Source: Streptomyces liangshanensis
GTDB lineage: Bacteria > Actinomycetota > Actinomycetes > Streptomycetales > Streptomycetaceae
Reading direction: 5' to 3'
Length of the DNA: 64,000 nt
Assembly: GCF_011694815.1 (NCBI RefSeq)
Contig: NZ_CP050177.1
Span: 4,931,001-4,995,000 of the forward strand
Below are positions 26,021 to 35,599 of this stretch, piece by piece. The translations under genes and the position numbers were made by a program. Every line of letters starts with the position of its first letter. Within the stretch, counting starts at the first letter, position 1. The notes below the pieces were generated by a model, which was given only the letters and a program-made list of their open reading frames with translations, was not told the origin of the DNA and did not search any database.

Positions 26021-27763
26021 TCAGAAGCGGTACGGCGCGTACACGTCCATGCACGCCTTGCTGTCCGACCCGTTGATGGCGTCCGCCGTACCGGGGATGC
26101 CCCCCGCCTTCGGCTTCGCCTTCGCCGGGTACGACGTGCCGGTGCGCCAGTCGGCGCCCACGACGACCGTGATCCCCGAGACGCTCGTGGACTGTGTGAC
26201 CGACGTCAGCGGGATCCCGAGGGCCTTCGCGACGGCCTGGGCGTCCCCCTCCAGGTCCGCGCTCGGGTACGTCACCTCCGTGGCCTCCTGCGGGCTCTGC
26301 TGCGTGCCCGCCTCGGCCCGCGTGAAGCCCTTGCCGTCGAGCACGTCCGCGACGGCCCGCGCGCGGCCCGACACCGGGGCCTGCTCCCCGCCGGTCCCGT
26401 TGAGCACCGTCACGCCCGTGTCGGCGGGCGCGTCGGACGGCGCCTTCGACGCGGGCCCGGTGGGCTTCCCGGCCGCCTCGGCCTTGTCGCCGTTGGCGTC
26501 GAACGCCACGTCGTCGCGGATCATCGTCCACATGCGGTCGGCGTCCGCCTTGTTGGGGACGACGTGGTTCCGGTTCTGCGGGTCCTCGATCCACGGCATG
26601 GTCGTCATCGTGAGGCGGTTGGTCGGCACGGCCTTGAGCTGCATGCCGAGGTCGAACAGCTTCTTGACCGTACCGATCTCCTTGGAGACCTCCAGCGACT
26701 TCGTGGCCGCCTCGGCGAGGCCCCTGAGCCGCAGCGAGTCGGTGAAGACGTTCTGCGACTTGAGCTCACGGATCATCGAGTTCATGTACATGTGCTGGGC
26801 CCTGGCCCGGCCGATGTCGCTGGAGAACGCGTGCCGCGTCCGCAGCCACTGCAAGGCCTGCTTGCCCTGGATACGGGTCGTGCCCTTCTCCAGCTTCAGC
26901 CCGGAGCCGCCCGGCACGCCCGGCAGCGGCCGGTCCCAGACGTTGTCCTTGACGCAGACGTCGACCCCGCCGATCGCGTCGGCCATCTGCACCACACCGG
27001 AGAAGTCGATCGTCATCCAGTGGTCGATGTAGACGCCGGTGAGGTTCTCCCAGGTGCTGAGCGTGCAGCCGGGGCCGCCGCGCCCCAGGGTCTCGTTGAT
27101 GATGCCGTTGGTCTTCGGGTAGACCTTGCCGGTCGCGCTGTCCTTGCACTCCGGGATGTCGACGCGGGTGTCGCGGGGGATGCTGACGACCGAGGCGTTC
27201 TTGCGGTCGGCGGAGACGTGGAACAGCATCTGCACGTCCGCGAGCGGGGGATTGCCCGCGGTGTCCTTGCTGCCGCCGAGCTTGACGTTCTCCGGATCCG
27301 CGCGGCTGTCCGAGCCGATCAGCAGGATGTTGAGAGGGGTCTGCCCGGCCTCGTTGGCCGCGGGCTTCTTGAGGCCGGTGTCGCCGTTGTTGCGGTCGTC
27401 GGTGCGTATGTTGCCGTTGAGGTGCCGGTAGTACAGGTATCCGGCCCCGGCGGCCACGAGCAGCAGCAGGGCGAGGACACCCGCGGTCCAGCGGACGACG
27501 CGCCAGCCCCGGCGTCTGGGGGGTTTCCCGCCTTTACGGGCCTTGCGGGGCGCGGTCCCGTCCGTACCGTGCCCGTCCGCCCCGCCGGCCCTGTCAGCCC
27601 CGTCACCGGCCGGCCCGTCCACCGCGCCGCCCGAGCCGCCCGTACCGTCCGACGGTGCGCCGCCGTCGGAGCCCGCGTCGTACAGGCTGTCGTCCCAGCC
27701 CAGTTCACGGGCGTGCGGCTGGCGCCGCCGCGACCGCTCCCTGGGCGTGCTGCTGTGACCCAC
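26021..27763 (-). CDS. LCP family protein with LytR_C domain, paralogue 3
   Basis: 580 aa from GTG at 27763 with AAGGGGGA upstream. Acidic/Gly-rich cytoplasmic tail of ~85 residues, helix WTAGVLALLLLVAAGAGYLYY, LCP domain (ILLIGSDSRADPE, DVQMLFHVSADRKNA, VVSIPRDTRVDIP, LRTRHAFSSDIGRARAQ) and LytR_C (DTGVTVLNGTG ... ITVVVGADWRTG). Conserved cysteines near PECKDSATG and GPGCTLST may form the disulfide known from actinobacterial LCP proteins. It ends 179 bases before paralogue 2 and starts 51 bases after paralogue 4, so it is probably cotranscribed with paralogue 4. Confidence 0.93.
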   Translation of the reverse strand: MGHSSTPRERSRRRQPHARELGWDDSLYDAGSDGGAPSDGTGGSGGAVDGPAGDGADRAGGADGHGTDGTAPRKARKGGKPPRRRGWRVVRWTAGVLALLLLVAAGAGYLYYRHLNGNIRTDDRNNGDTGLKKPAANEAGQTPLNILLIGSDSRADPENVKLGGSKDTAGNPPLADVQMLFHVSADRKNASVVSIPRDTRVDIPECKDSATGKVYPKTNGIINETLGRGGPGCTLSTWENLTGVYIDHWMTIDFSGVVQMADAIGGVDVCVKDNVWDRPLPGVPGGSGLKLEKGTTRIQGKQALQWLRTRHAFSSDIGRARAQHMYMNSMIRELKSQNVFTDSLRLRGLAEAATKSLEVSKEIGTVKKLFDLGMQLKAVPTNRLTMTTMPWIEDPQNRNHVVPNKADADRMWTMIRDDVAFDANGDKAEAAGKPTGPASKAPSDAPADTGVTVLNGTGGEQAPVSGRARAVADVLDGKGFTRAEAGTQQSPQEATEVTYPSADLEGDAQAVAKALGIPLTSVTQSTSVSGITVVVGADWRTGTSYPAKAKPKAGGIPGTADAINGSDSKACMDVYAPYRF

Positions 27764-27813
27764 GCGGGTCCCCCTTGCTCAGGCCGCCGTGCGCGTGAGC
27801 CGGGAATCCGGCG

Positions 27814-29652
27814 TCACTTGGCGCAGACCTGTTTGTCGGCTTTTGTGGTCGGCACCGGCGCCTTTGCCGGACCGGTGATGGGCACCCCCGCGCCCTTGAA
27901 GTCCTTGCCGAGGGTCAGCTCCATCGCCTGGAGACCCACCGCGTCCTCCGTCCCCTGCTTCAGCGCCGCGCCCGGCAGCCCCATCATCGCGGCGAGCGCG
28001 CGGGCCTGGTCGGCCTGGTTGGGCGCGTACACGAGGGTCGTCTTGGCCAACGGCGCCGGCGCGTTGCCCTTGTTCGTGGACTTGAGCACGCCCTCGTCGT
28101 TCTGGAGCCAGTTGAGCGTCGTCTGCGCCGAGCCCTGCGGGCCGCCGCCGTTGAAGACGTCCACGCGCACGTCCGCGGCATCCGCCTTCGGGCCCTGGAG
28201 GACCTTGTTCTGCGCGGCCTTGGCCGCGCTCTCCTTCTCCTTCACCTCGCTCAGCGAGGTGTCGTTCGCGATCAACGAGAACAGCTGCTCGGCCGGCGCC
28301 TCGTTGACGACCACCGTGGCCCTCCTCGTCGGGGCCTCGCCCGGGTTGTCCAGCACCGGGACGGTGGCGAAGGTGATGTTCTTGGGACTGACCTTGGCGA
28401 TTTCCTTCGCCAGCGACACGAGCTTGGTGATGGAGCCGATGCCGGAGTCGACCGTCAGCGACTTCGTCGCCGCCTCGGCCAGGTCCGTCACCTTGGAGAC
28501 GTTGGTGAGGGTGTCCTTGGACGCCATCTGCCGCAGCAGCGAGCTCAGGAACTGCTGCTGCGTCTTGATACGGGTCAGGTCGCTCCCGTCGCCGAAGGCG
28601 TGGCGCGTACGGACGAAGGCGAGCGCCTGCTCGCCCGCGATGGTGCTCTCGCCCGCGGGAAGCTTGAGGTGCGACTTGGGGTCGTCGACGGCCTTGTCGA
28701 CACACACCTGGACCCCGCCCACCGCCGTGCTCATCGTCTTCACGGCGTTGAAGTCGGCCATCATGAAGTGGTCCGGTGTGATCCCGGTGAGTTCCTTGAC
28801 CGTGGCCATCGTGCAGCCGGGGTCGCGGCCGTCCTGGCCGAGGCTGGTGTTGAACCGCGGTTCCGACACACTGTGCGGTGTGGCCGGAATGACCTTGGTC
28901 TCGCCGTCCGCGGTCTTGGTCGTGCACTCCGGGATGTCGAGGACGAGGTCACGCGGGATGGACAGCACCGTCGCGTTCGTCCGGTCCTGGGAGACGTGGA
29001 AGAGGAGGGTCGTGTCGGCGTGGCCGACGCTGCCCGCGTCGCCGTAGCTCTGGTTCCCGGCTCCGGTGCGCTTGTCCGTGCCGATCACGAGGATGTTGAT
29101 GGGCTTGTCCTTCTCGAAGCCCTTGTCGCTCGCGCCCGCCACGTCGATGGTCGAGATGTTGCCGTTCAGGTGCCGGTAGTACAGGTACCCGCCGGTGGAC
29201 GCGGCGATGAGTACCACCGCCATCGTGCCGCCGGTCCACAGCAGCACCTTCTTCGCCCGCGACTTCTTCTGCTTGCGCTTGCGCCGGCCGGCCGCCGCCT
29301 GCGTCTCGTTCGCGGGGCCCTTGCCGGCCCGGCGGCTGCGCTGCCCCGGTACGTCGGCGGCGCGCGTCCCGCTGTCCGCCGCGCCGCCCTTCCCCCGGGC
29401 ACCGCCGCGCCGGGGCGTGCCCCCGGCGGGCGTGTCCGTCCTCGGCGTGTCCCTGCCCCGCCCGGGCGCCTCCGACTTGGCGCTCGGCGGCGTGCCACGC
29501 CTGCCGGAGCGGGCCCCCGGCGGCGGCGACGCGGGGGCCGACTGCCCTCCGGAGTGGTCCAGTCGCAGTTCGTAATTACCGGTTCGCGGGTTGAGTACCC
29601 ACTGGTCGGCGGGGTCGATCTCGTCCGCCTGTCCACGGTTCTGCGCATCCAC
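27814..29652 (-). CDS. LCP family protein with LytR_C domain, paralogue 4
   Basis: 612 aa, the longest of the five. The ~135-residue cytoplasmic part is very basic (RRKRKQKKSRAKK just before the membrane). Helix VLLWTGGTMAVVLIAASTGG, then the LCP domain (ILVIGTDKRTGAG, ADTTLLFHVSQDRTNA, VLSIPRDLVLDIPEC, FVRTRHAFGDGSDLTRIK) and a LytR_C domain (DVRVDVFNGGGPQGSAQ). Its N-terminus (ADQWVLNPRTGNYELRLD) is an Actinobacteria-type motif that may contact cytoplasmic partners. Ligase role inferred from family. Confidence 0.93.
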   Translation of the reverse strand: MDAQNRGQADEIDPADQWVLNPRTGNYELRLDHSGGQSAPASPPPGARSGRRGTPPSAKSEAPGRGRDTPRTDTPAGGTPRRGGARGKGGAADSGTRAADVPGQRSRRAGKGPANETQAAAGRRKRKQKKSRAKKVLLWTGGTMAVVLIAASTGGYLYYRHLNGNISTIDVAGASDKGFEKDKPINILVIGTDKRTGAGNQSYGDAGSVGHADTTLLFHVSQDRTNATVLSIPRDLVLDIPECTTKTADGETKVIPATPHSVSEPRFNTSLGQDGRDPGCTMATVKELTGITPDHFMMADFNAVKTMSTAVGGVQVCVDKAVDDPKSHLKLPAGESTIAGEQALAFVRTRHAFGDGSDLTRIKTQQQFLSSLLRQMASKDTLTNVSKVTDLAEAATKSLTVDSGIGSITKLVSLAKEIAKVSPKNITFATVPVLDNPGEAPTRRATVVVNEAPAEQLFSLIANDTSLSEVKEKESAAKAAQNKVLQGPKADAADVRVDVFNGGGPQGSAQTTLNWLQNDEGVLKSTNKGNAPAPLAKTTLVYAPNQADQARALAAMMGLPGAALKQGTEDAVGLQAMELTLGKDFKGAGVPITGPAKAPVPTTKADKQVCAK

Positions 29653-29883
29653 GGTTGCTTGAATCCTCCGTCGGTGCCACGCGAGGCGCCTCCCCCCGAA
29701 AGCGCTCGGTCAGTCGATCCAGCAGTGCGCGGCCCGAAGGCCGGACGCACCGGATCGCGTCACACTATCCGCCCCGTCTGGCGTCCAGTGACGCCAGTGA
29801 CCCATTGCACGCTCCTTACAAGCGGGCAATACGCCTATTCCTCATCGATCCCCGCCGGACCCGCGTTCTCCTTGGGCCCTGCT

Positions 29884-31452
29884 TTACCCGCACATCCCCA
29901 CTGCGGCGTTCGTGCCCGAGAACGTGGGACTCTCCTCGGGGCGTTCCGACGGCTCGGGCGTTGACGTCCCGTCGCTGTCGCCCGCCGCCTCGGTGTCCCC
30001 GCTGTCACGCGCCGTGACGGAGATCGGGGCGTCCTCGCGCAGCGCCTTGAACAACTGGTCGGCCTGCGGCTGCACCAGTTCGTCCCGGTTCCTGTTGCCC
30101 GAGTACGGTTGGCGCGGAGCCGTCAGGAACTGCACCTTTTCCGTCGGTACGTTCCGCATGGAACTCGCCAGGTCGTACAGGTCCTTGAGGCTGTTCAGCC
30201 CGGGGTCCGTGGTGATGGACTTCGTCGCCGCGTTGAGCACCGGGTAGAGCCGCGTCGGGTTGAGCAGGACGCCGTTGCTCTGCACCTTCTTGAACAACGC
30301 GCCCAGGAAGCGCTGCTGGCGGTCCATGCGCTGCGTGTCGCTGCCGTCGCCGAATCCGTGGCGGCTGCGCACGAACCCGAGGGCCTGCTCGCCGTCGAGC
30401 TTCTGGCGGCCCTTGGGGAGCTTGAGGTGGGCGTCCACGTCGTCGACGGGCTCGGCGAGGCAGACCTCGACGCCGTCGACCGCGTTCACCATGTCCTTGA
30501 ATCCGCTGAAGTCGATCACCATGTGGTGGTCGATCCTGATGCCGGTGAGCTTCTCGACGGTACGGATGGTGCAGGCGGCGCCGCCCAGCTCGAAGGCCGA
30601 GTTGAACTGCGCGAACTGCTCCCGGCTGCGGGAGCCGTCCGACTCGCGGCAGCTGGGGATCTCCGCCATCAGGTCGCGCGGTATCGAGACGGCCGTCGCG
30701 CTCTTCCGGTCCGCGGCCAGGTGCAGCAGGATCACGGTGTCCGAGCGCTGCGAACCGCCGTCGTCCTTGCCGTACTTGTCGTTGTCGCCGGCCCGGCTGT
30801 CGGACCCGATCATCAGGATGTTCGTCGCGTCGGTCACGACCGGTACGGGGCGTTCCTTCTCGTACGTACGCAACTCGGAGGCGGCGGCGGTGTCCGTCGT
30901 GATGTTGCCGTCGAGCTTCCGGTAGAGCCACCAGCCGGCCGCCGAGACGCCGAGCAGGACGACGGAGGTGCCGACGGCGGTCCAGCGCAGCCAGTGCCGA
31001 CGCCGCCGGGCGCGGCCGGTCCCGCTCTCGGCATCGTTGTCGCCGAGCGCGGCGACGGGGGTGGGCGCGGTGGGCGCGGCGGGTGCGAAGGGGAGTGCGG
31101 AGGCGCCGGAGACCGGGAGCTTCTCGGGGGCGTCGGCGGCGTCCGCGGTGCCCGCGCCGCTGTCCGCGCTGCCGTCCGGGGTGTCGGTGGTGACCGCGTT
31201 CTCCGCGCTGTCTGTTGTGTCTGTTGTGTCCGTACGGGAGGTGGCGTCCGCCTCCGGGGTCGCCGCGGGGGCGGGAGCCGTACGGTCGTCGGCGTCCCCG
31301 TCCGCGGTGGGTTCCGCGGGCGGGTCGGTCACGGGGGGCCGGGGCGCCGTCGCCTTCTCGTCAAGCCCAGGCGCCCCGCCCTGCGGCTCGTCCTCGGCCG
31401 GGTTGTCCGGTTCGGCCGGGGTGCCGGCACTGTCGGTCACGTCTGCGTCCAT
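29884..31452 (-). CDS. LCP family protein, paralogue 5
   Basis: 522 aa. The first ~145 residues are acidic, Ala/Thr/Asp-rich and disordered; basic RARRRRHWLRW precedes the helix TAVGTSVVLLGVSAAGWWLY. The LCP domain has ILMIGSDSRAGDN, SDTVILLHLAADRKSA, AVSIPRDLMAEIPSC and FVRSRHGFGDGSDTQRMDRQ. There is no LytR_C domain; the C-terminus is a Ser/Pro/Glu tail. It is the first gene of the minus-strand LCP series; 232 bases separate it from paralogue 4. Confidence 0.93.
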   Translation of the reverse strand: MDADVTDSAGTPAEPDNPAEDEPQGGAPGLDEKATAPRPPVTDPPAEPTADGDADDRTAPAPAATPEADATSRTDTTDTTDSAENAVTTDTPDGSADSGAGTADAADAPEKLPVSGASALPFAPAAPTAPTPVAALGDNDAESGTGRARRRRHWLRWTAVGTSVVLLGVSAAGWWLYRKLDGNITTDTAAASELRTYEKERPVPVVTDATNILMIGSDSRAGDNDKYGKDDGGSQRSDTVILLHLAADRKSATAVSIPRDLMAEIPSCRESDGSRSREQFAQFNSAFELGGAACTIRTVEKLTGIRIDHHMVIDFSGFKDMVNAVDGVEVCLAEPVDDVDAHLKLPKGRQKLDGEQALGFVRSRHGFGDGSDTQRMDRQQRFLGALFKKVQSNGVLLNPTRLYPVLNAATKSITTDPGLNSLKDLYDLASSMRNVPTEKVQFLTAPRQPYSGNRNRDELVQPQADQLFKALREDAPISVTARDSGDTEAAGDSDGTSTPEPSERPEESPTFSGTNAAVGMCG

Positions 31453-31688
31453 CCTTCAAGGCGTCGGCGGCGCGCTGGGCCACCGGTTGCAGGGGTAGAC
31501 GGGCGAACCCCGCGCTTGGTTGTGCGAAGTGCCGCACGTTTCGCCGATCATGTCGTGCCGTGCGCCTTCCCTCCCGGGGGCTCGGCACGCTGTCCGCCGG
31601 ACGGGTATCGCCGCAGGGATTGTCCTACTCGTATGTGAGAGGTGCGTTAACGCGGCACACGCGGGGCGTCTCGCGGCCGCCCGCGCGC

Positions 31689-32468
31689 TCACACCGTACG
31701 GTCGGTCACCCGCTCGCTCTCCACACGCTTTTCGAGGCTCTCCGCCGACAGCTCCCCGAGGTTCCGGCAGAGCACGACCGACCCGCCCGCGGCCAGCGGC
31801 GCGAACAGCCCGGCCGAGAGCCCGGCCCACGTGTCGTACGCGAGCCCGGAGAGCACCCGGGACCCAGGCCCCAGCCCGCGCGCCCCGGCGTCCGCGCGGG
31901 CGCGCGCGACGAGCCCGGCCCACGTCAGCTTCGTACGACCGGAAGCGCCCGCACTGCCCTCTTCACCGACCACCAACCCCGGCGCGTCCGGGTCCACCGG
32001 CGCGAACGGCGCGAACCGGTCGCCCTGCCCCGGCACCTCCACCGCGTAGTCCGCGAAGCCCGCCGGAGCCGCCGGGAACCGGCCGCCCAGCGGACGCAGC
32101 GCCAGCGCCACCCGCTCGCCGCCGCACGCGCGCGCCGCGTCCAGCGTGTCGGGACCGCTGACGACCAGATCGGCCGCCGCCGGGTCGCCGCCGATCTCCA
32201 CGGTCACCCCGACCGACGCGCAGGCGAGCAGCCACACCGCGCTCTGCCAGTGCTGGGGCAGCAGCAGCGCGAGCCGGTCGCCCGGCTCCGCGCCCAGGTC
32301 GCCCTGGAGCAGATTGGCCGTCTTGGACACCCAATTGGCGAAGGTCGCGACGGACAATTCCACGCGCTCTCCGGTGGCATCGTCGTAGAAAGTGACCAAG
32401 GGGCGGGCGGGATCCGTGGCGAGCGCGGATCGCAGCAGGTCGGCAGGGGTGCGGTCGGTGGCGTTCAC
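31689..32468 (-). CDS. TIGR03089-family protein (AMP-binding-like)
   Basis: 259 aa. It resembles the N-terminal half of an acyl-adenylate-forming enzyme: PLVTFYDDATGERVELSVATFANWVSKTANLL, GDRLALLLPQHWQSAVWLLA, but lacks the P-loop-like TSGTTG signature and the whole C-terminal domain. This matches the actinobacterial TIGR03089 family, whose function is unknown. It lies between the LCP series and a divergent amidase; the ~240 bases towards the LCP genes hold their promoter region but no clear motif. Confidence 0.88.
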   Translation of the reverse strand: MNATDRTPADLLRSALATDPARPLVTFYDDATGERVELSVATFANWVSKTANLLQGDLGAEPGDRLALLLPQHWQSAVWLLACASVGVTVEIGGDPAAADLVVSGPDTLDAARACGGERVALALRPLGGRFPAAPAGFADYAVEVPGQGDRFAPFAPVDPDAPGLVVGEEGSAGASGRTKLTWAGLVARARADAGARGLGPGSRVLSGLAYDTWAGLSAGLFAPLAAGGSVVLCRNLGELSAESLEKRVESERVTDRTV

Positions 32469-32605
32469 CCGGGAAAGGGTACGCGGCGGGCCGGGCGCGC
32501 CGCCGCCGTACCGGTGACGGCGTCCACCGGTCGGCCCGATGGCCCGTCAGCTTTCCGCGGGTTTCTGGACGGGCGGGGGCGGCCGGTCGCGCCGACGATC
32601 TTCAC

Positions 32606-34108
32606 ATGCGTGCCTACCTTGCTTCTTCGATCGGCGTCGCGTGCACCGCCGCGCTGGTCCTGCCCCTGTCGCTCCCGTCCGGCGCGGTCGCCTCCCCCCA
32701 GGCCTCCGTGCCCCACACGGCCGTCCAGGCCGCCCCCCGTACCGCAGTCCAGGCCATGACCCCCCGTACCGCCCCTTCCGCCCCTTCGGCTGCCGACCCC
32801 CGCGCCGTCGCGGGCTCCACCCAGTCGCTGCCGCTGGCCCCCCTCGCCACCGACCGCGCGACCGGCGTCGCCACGGTCCAGGGCCTGGCCCGCCGGGACG
32901 TACGGCCCTTCTCGCTCCTCGGCGTCGTCTGGGACAGCGCCGACGACGAACTCAACGGCACCGTCCAGGTCCGCACCCGCGCGACCGGGACGCAGGTCTG
33001 GTCCGGCTGGCTGGACCTGGAGACGCACAACCAGGAGCACGGCGCCGACCTCGGTACGGAGGAGCGCTCGGCGGCCACCGTCCACGGCGCCACGGCCCCG
33101 CTGTGGGTCGGCGACTCGGACGGCGTCGAGCTGCGCGTACGCGCGGTCGAGGAGTCGAGCCCGAAGGGTCCGGCCCGTCCGCTGCTCCCGCGCGGGCTGC
33201 GCCTGGAGCTGGTCGACCCGGGCGCGGAGCCGGCGGCGACGACGACGGCGGGCGGCCCGCAGGCCACCCGCCCCAACGGCCCGTCCGACACCCCCGATAC
33301 CCCGGCGGTCCCCGGCACCGTGCCCGGCACGGCCGGCACCCCCGCCGAGGAGGAGCGCATGCCCGTCGCCATGACGGCCGGGGACGCGGCCAGTTCGGCG
33401 GTCAACGCGGACCTGGCGGAGCTGGGCGCGACCGAGATCGCCGCCCAGACCAAGGAGCAGACCGAGGCCGACCTCGCCGACCAGGTCGGCTTCGCGCAGC
33501 CGTACATCGGCGCCCGTCCGCGCATCGTCACCCGCAAGGGCTGGGGCGCCGACGAGAATCTGCGCGAGCGGAAGTTCGGCTACACGAAGTCGGTCAAGGC
33601 CGCGTTCGTGCACCACAGCGCGACAGGGAACAACTACACCTGCGCGCAGGCGCCCTCCGTTCTGCGCGGTATCTACCGGTACCACGTCGTGAGCAGCGGA
33701 TGGCGTGACATCGGCTACAACTTCGCCATCGACAAGTGCGGAAACATCTACGAGGGACGCGCCGGTGGTGTGGCCAAGCCGGTCATGGGCGCGCACACCC
33801 TCGGTTTCAACACCAACAGCGTGGGCATCGCCGTTCTCGGAACGTACAGCAGCACCAATCCGCCGGCGGCCGCCACGACCGCCATCGCCAAACTGACCGC
33901 GTGGAAGCTCGGGCTCTACGGAGTCAATCCGCGCGGGAAGTCCACGCTGACGTCCGGGGGGAGCAACAAATACAAGAAGGGCACGAAGGTCGCGCTGAAC
34001 GCCATCTCCGGTCACCGGGACGGCTTCGTCACCGAGTGCCCGGGAAGCCGGCTCTACGAGAAGCTCGGCACCACGCGGACGACATCGGCCAAGTACCAGG
34101 GCCGCTGA
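32606..34108 (+). CDS. Secreted PGRP / N-acetylmuramoyl-L-alanine amidase-like protein
   Basis: 500 aa. A signal peptide is present (MRAYLASSIGVACTAALVLP, then AVASPQ). The N-terminal half is an Actinobacteria-specific beta-rich region (TGTQVWSGWLDLETHNQEHG), a Pro/Thr linker follows, and the PGRP/amidase_2 domain occupies about 310-490: IVTRKGWGADENL, VHHSATGNN (zinc His near 337), YHVVSSGWRDIGYNF, GAHTLGFNTNSVGIAVLG and SGHRDGFVTECPG. The ligand triad His/His/Cys suggests an active amidase. It probably trims peptidoglycan outside the cell. Confidence 0.93.
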   Translation: MRAYLASSIGVACTAALVLPLSLPSGAVASPQASVPHTAVQAAPRTAVQAMTPRTAPSAPSAADPRAVAGSTQSLPLAPLATDRATGVATVQGLARRDVRPFSLLGVVWDSADDELNGTVQVRTRATGTQVWSGWLDLETHNQEHGADLGTEERSAATVHGATAPLWVGDSDGVELRVRAVEESSPKGPARPLLPRGLRLELVDPGAEPAATTTAGGPQATRPNGPSDTPDTPAVPGTVPGTAGTPAEEERMPVAMTAGDAASSAVNADLAELGATEIAAQTKEQTEADLADQVGFAQPYIGARPRIVTRKGWGADENLRERKFGYTKSVKAAFVHHSATGNNYTCAQAPSVLRGIYRYHVVSSGWRDIGYNFAIDKCGNIYEGRAGGVAKPVMGAHTLGFNTNSVGIAVLGTYSSTNPPAAATTAIAKLTAWKLGLYGVNPRGKSTLTSGGSNKYKKGTKVALNAISGHRDGFVTECPGSRLYEKLGTTRTTSAKYQGR

Positions 34109-34244
34109 GGAAGGCCGACGTCGTCGGGCGCGGGAATCGCGGAACGAAGCGGGACGTACCGAAAGGCTGCATACACTGGCCGGTCATATGTACGGAGAAG
34201 TTGTGTACGCGGTGCCGGCCCCAGCAGGAAGCAGAGACGACACG

Positions 34245-35327
34245 GTGACAGAAGCGATCCTCCTGGTCGGCGGCAAGGGCACCCGGCTGCGGCCGCTCAC
34301 GGTGCACACACCCAAGCCGATGGTGCCGGCGGCGGGCGTCCCGTTCCTCACGCATCAGCTGGCCCGCGCGCGGGCGGCGGGGGTCGAGCACATCGTCCTC
34401 GCCACGTCGTACCTCGCCGAGGTCTTCGAGCCGTACTTCGGCGACGGCTCGGCGCTGGGGCTGCACATCGAGTACGTGACGGAGCGCGAGCCGCTCGGCA
34501 CGGGCGGAGCGATCCGCAACGTCGCCGGACGGCTCCGCTCGGGTCCGGACGAACCGGTCCTGATCTTCAACGGCGACATCCTCACCGGCCTCGACATCAA
34601 GGCACTCGTGCGGACCCACGAGGTGTCGGGGGCGGACGTCTCGCTGCACCTGACCCGGGTCGAGGACCCGCGCGCGTTCGGCCTGGTGCCGACGGACGCC
34701 GACGGGCGGGTGACGGCCTTCCTGGAGAAGCCGCAGACGCCGGAGGAGATCGTCACCGACCAGATCAACGCGGGGGCCTACGTCTTCCGCCGCTCGGTCA
34801 TCGACACGATCCCGGCGGGCCGGCCGGTCTCCGTCGAGCGGGAGACCTTCCCGGACCTGCTGGCGTCGGGCGCCCACCTCCAGGGCATGGTCGACTCCAC
34901 GTACTGGCTGGACCTGGGGACCCCCCAGGCGTTCGTACGGGGCTCGGCGGACCTGGTCCTGGGCCGCGCCCCGTCCCCGGCCGTCCCGGGCCGCTGCGGC
35001 GACCGCCTGGTCCTCCCGACGGCCACCGTCGCCTCCGACGCGAAGCTGACGGGCGGCACGGTGGTGGGCGAGAACGCGGTGATCGGCGAGGGCGCCCGCA
35101 TCGCGGGCAGCGTGCTCCTCGCGGGCGCGGTGGTCGAGGCGGGCGCGGTGATCACGGACTCGCTGATCGGCGCGGGCGCGAGGGTGGGCGCGCGCACGAT
35201 CCTCGCGGGCGCGGTGATCGGCGACGGCGCGACGGTCGGCGCCGACAACGAACTACGCGAGGGCGTCCGCATCTGGTGCGACGCAACCCTCCCCCCGGCG
35301 TCGATCCGCTTCTCCTCGGACGCGTAA
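34245..35327 (+). CDS. Sugar-phosphate nucleotidyltransferase, mannose-1-phosphate guanylyltransferase-like
   Basis: 360 aa from GTG at 34245. Activation motif GGKGTRLRPLT at 9-19, TPKPMVPAAGVP, FNGDILTGLD with the metal Asp, FLEKPQTPEEI, and a C-terminal left-handed beta-helix (repeats such as GENAVIGEGARIAGSVLLAG) typical of GDP-mannose and glucose-1-phosphate nucleotidyltransferases. An ATG at 34188 is a possible earlier start, but a -10-like CATACACT lies just before it, so it may be in the leader. With manB and manA at 55-60 kb it would complete GDP-mannose supply (inference). Confidence 0.88.
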   Translation: MTEAILLVGGKGTRLRPLTVHTPKPMVPAAGVPFLTHQLARARAAGVEHIVLATSYLAEVFEPYFGDGSALGLHIEYVTEREPLGTGGAIRNVAGRLRSGPDEPVLIFNGDILTGLDIKALVRTHEVSGADVSLHLTRVEDPRAFGLVPTDADGRVTAFLEKPQTPEEIVTDQINAGAYVFRRSVIDTIPAGRPVSVERETFPDLLASGAHLQGMVDSTYWLDLGTPQAFVRGSADLVLGRAPSPAVPGRCGDRLVLPTATVASDAKLTGGTVVGENAVIGEGARIAGSVLLAGAVVEAGAVITDSLIGAGARVGARTILAGAVIGDGATVGADNELREGVRIWCDATLPPASIRFSSDA

Positions 35328-35346
35328 CGTCCCCCGAACGCGCTGA

Positions 35347-35380
35347 GCCCCGCCGCGCCGCGGACGGCGAACGGCGGGGC
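35347..35380. terminator. Hairpin between convergent genes
   Basis: GCCCCGCCG at 35347-35355 pairs with CGGCGGGGC at 35372-35380, just after the nucleotidyltransferase stop and before the DUF397 stop on the other strand. Probable bidirectional terminator and the left border of the accessory stretch. Confidence 0.7.
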
Positions 35381-35392
35381 CCAGTAGGGGCG

Positions 35393-35599
35393 TTACGCCT
35401 GAACGCACCCGCGACGGGCAAGCGCGACCAGCCCGGCGAAGGCAGCGGGGGAGAGCGTGAGCTGCCCGGCGAGGGGGTCCTTGGAGTCGCGGACGGGGAC
35501 GATGCCGTGGGTAGCGGCCAGGTTGGTGGCGACCTCGACGCAGTTGCCACCGTTGGAGCTGTACGAGGATGTGAACCAGCGCGGGGATGGGGTCGTCAC
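35393..35599 (-). CDS. DUF397 domain small protein
   Basis: 68 aa from GTG overlapping the regulator stop (GTGA). The family signature is obvious: WFTSSYSSNGGNCVEVA, then VPVRDSKDPLAGQLTLSPAAFAGLV. DUF397 proteins are encoded beside XRE/DUF5753 regulators throughout Streptomyces (whiJ- and abaA-type loci) and are thought to modulate the partner regulator. Coupled translation supports pairing here. Confidence 0.95.
   Translation of the reverse strand: MTTPSPRWFTSSYSSNGGNCVEVATNLAATHGIVPVRDSKDPLAGQLTLSPAAFAGLVALARRGCVQA

Noticed and set aside
25472..29047. 1191-codon plus-strand ORF
   Set aside because: Antisense to three LCP genes that have clear domains and ribosome sites.
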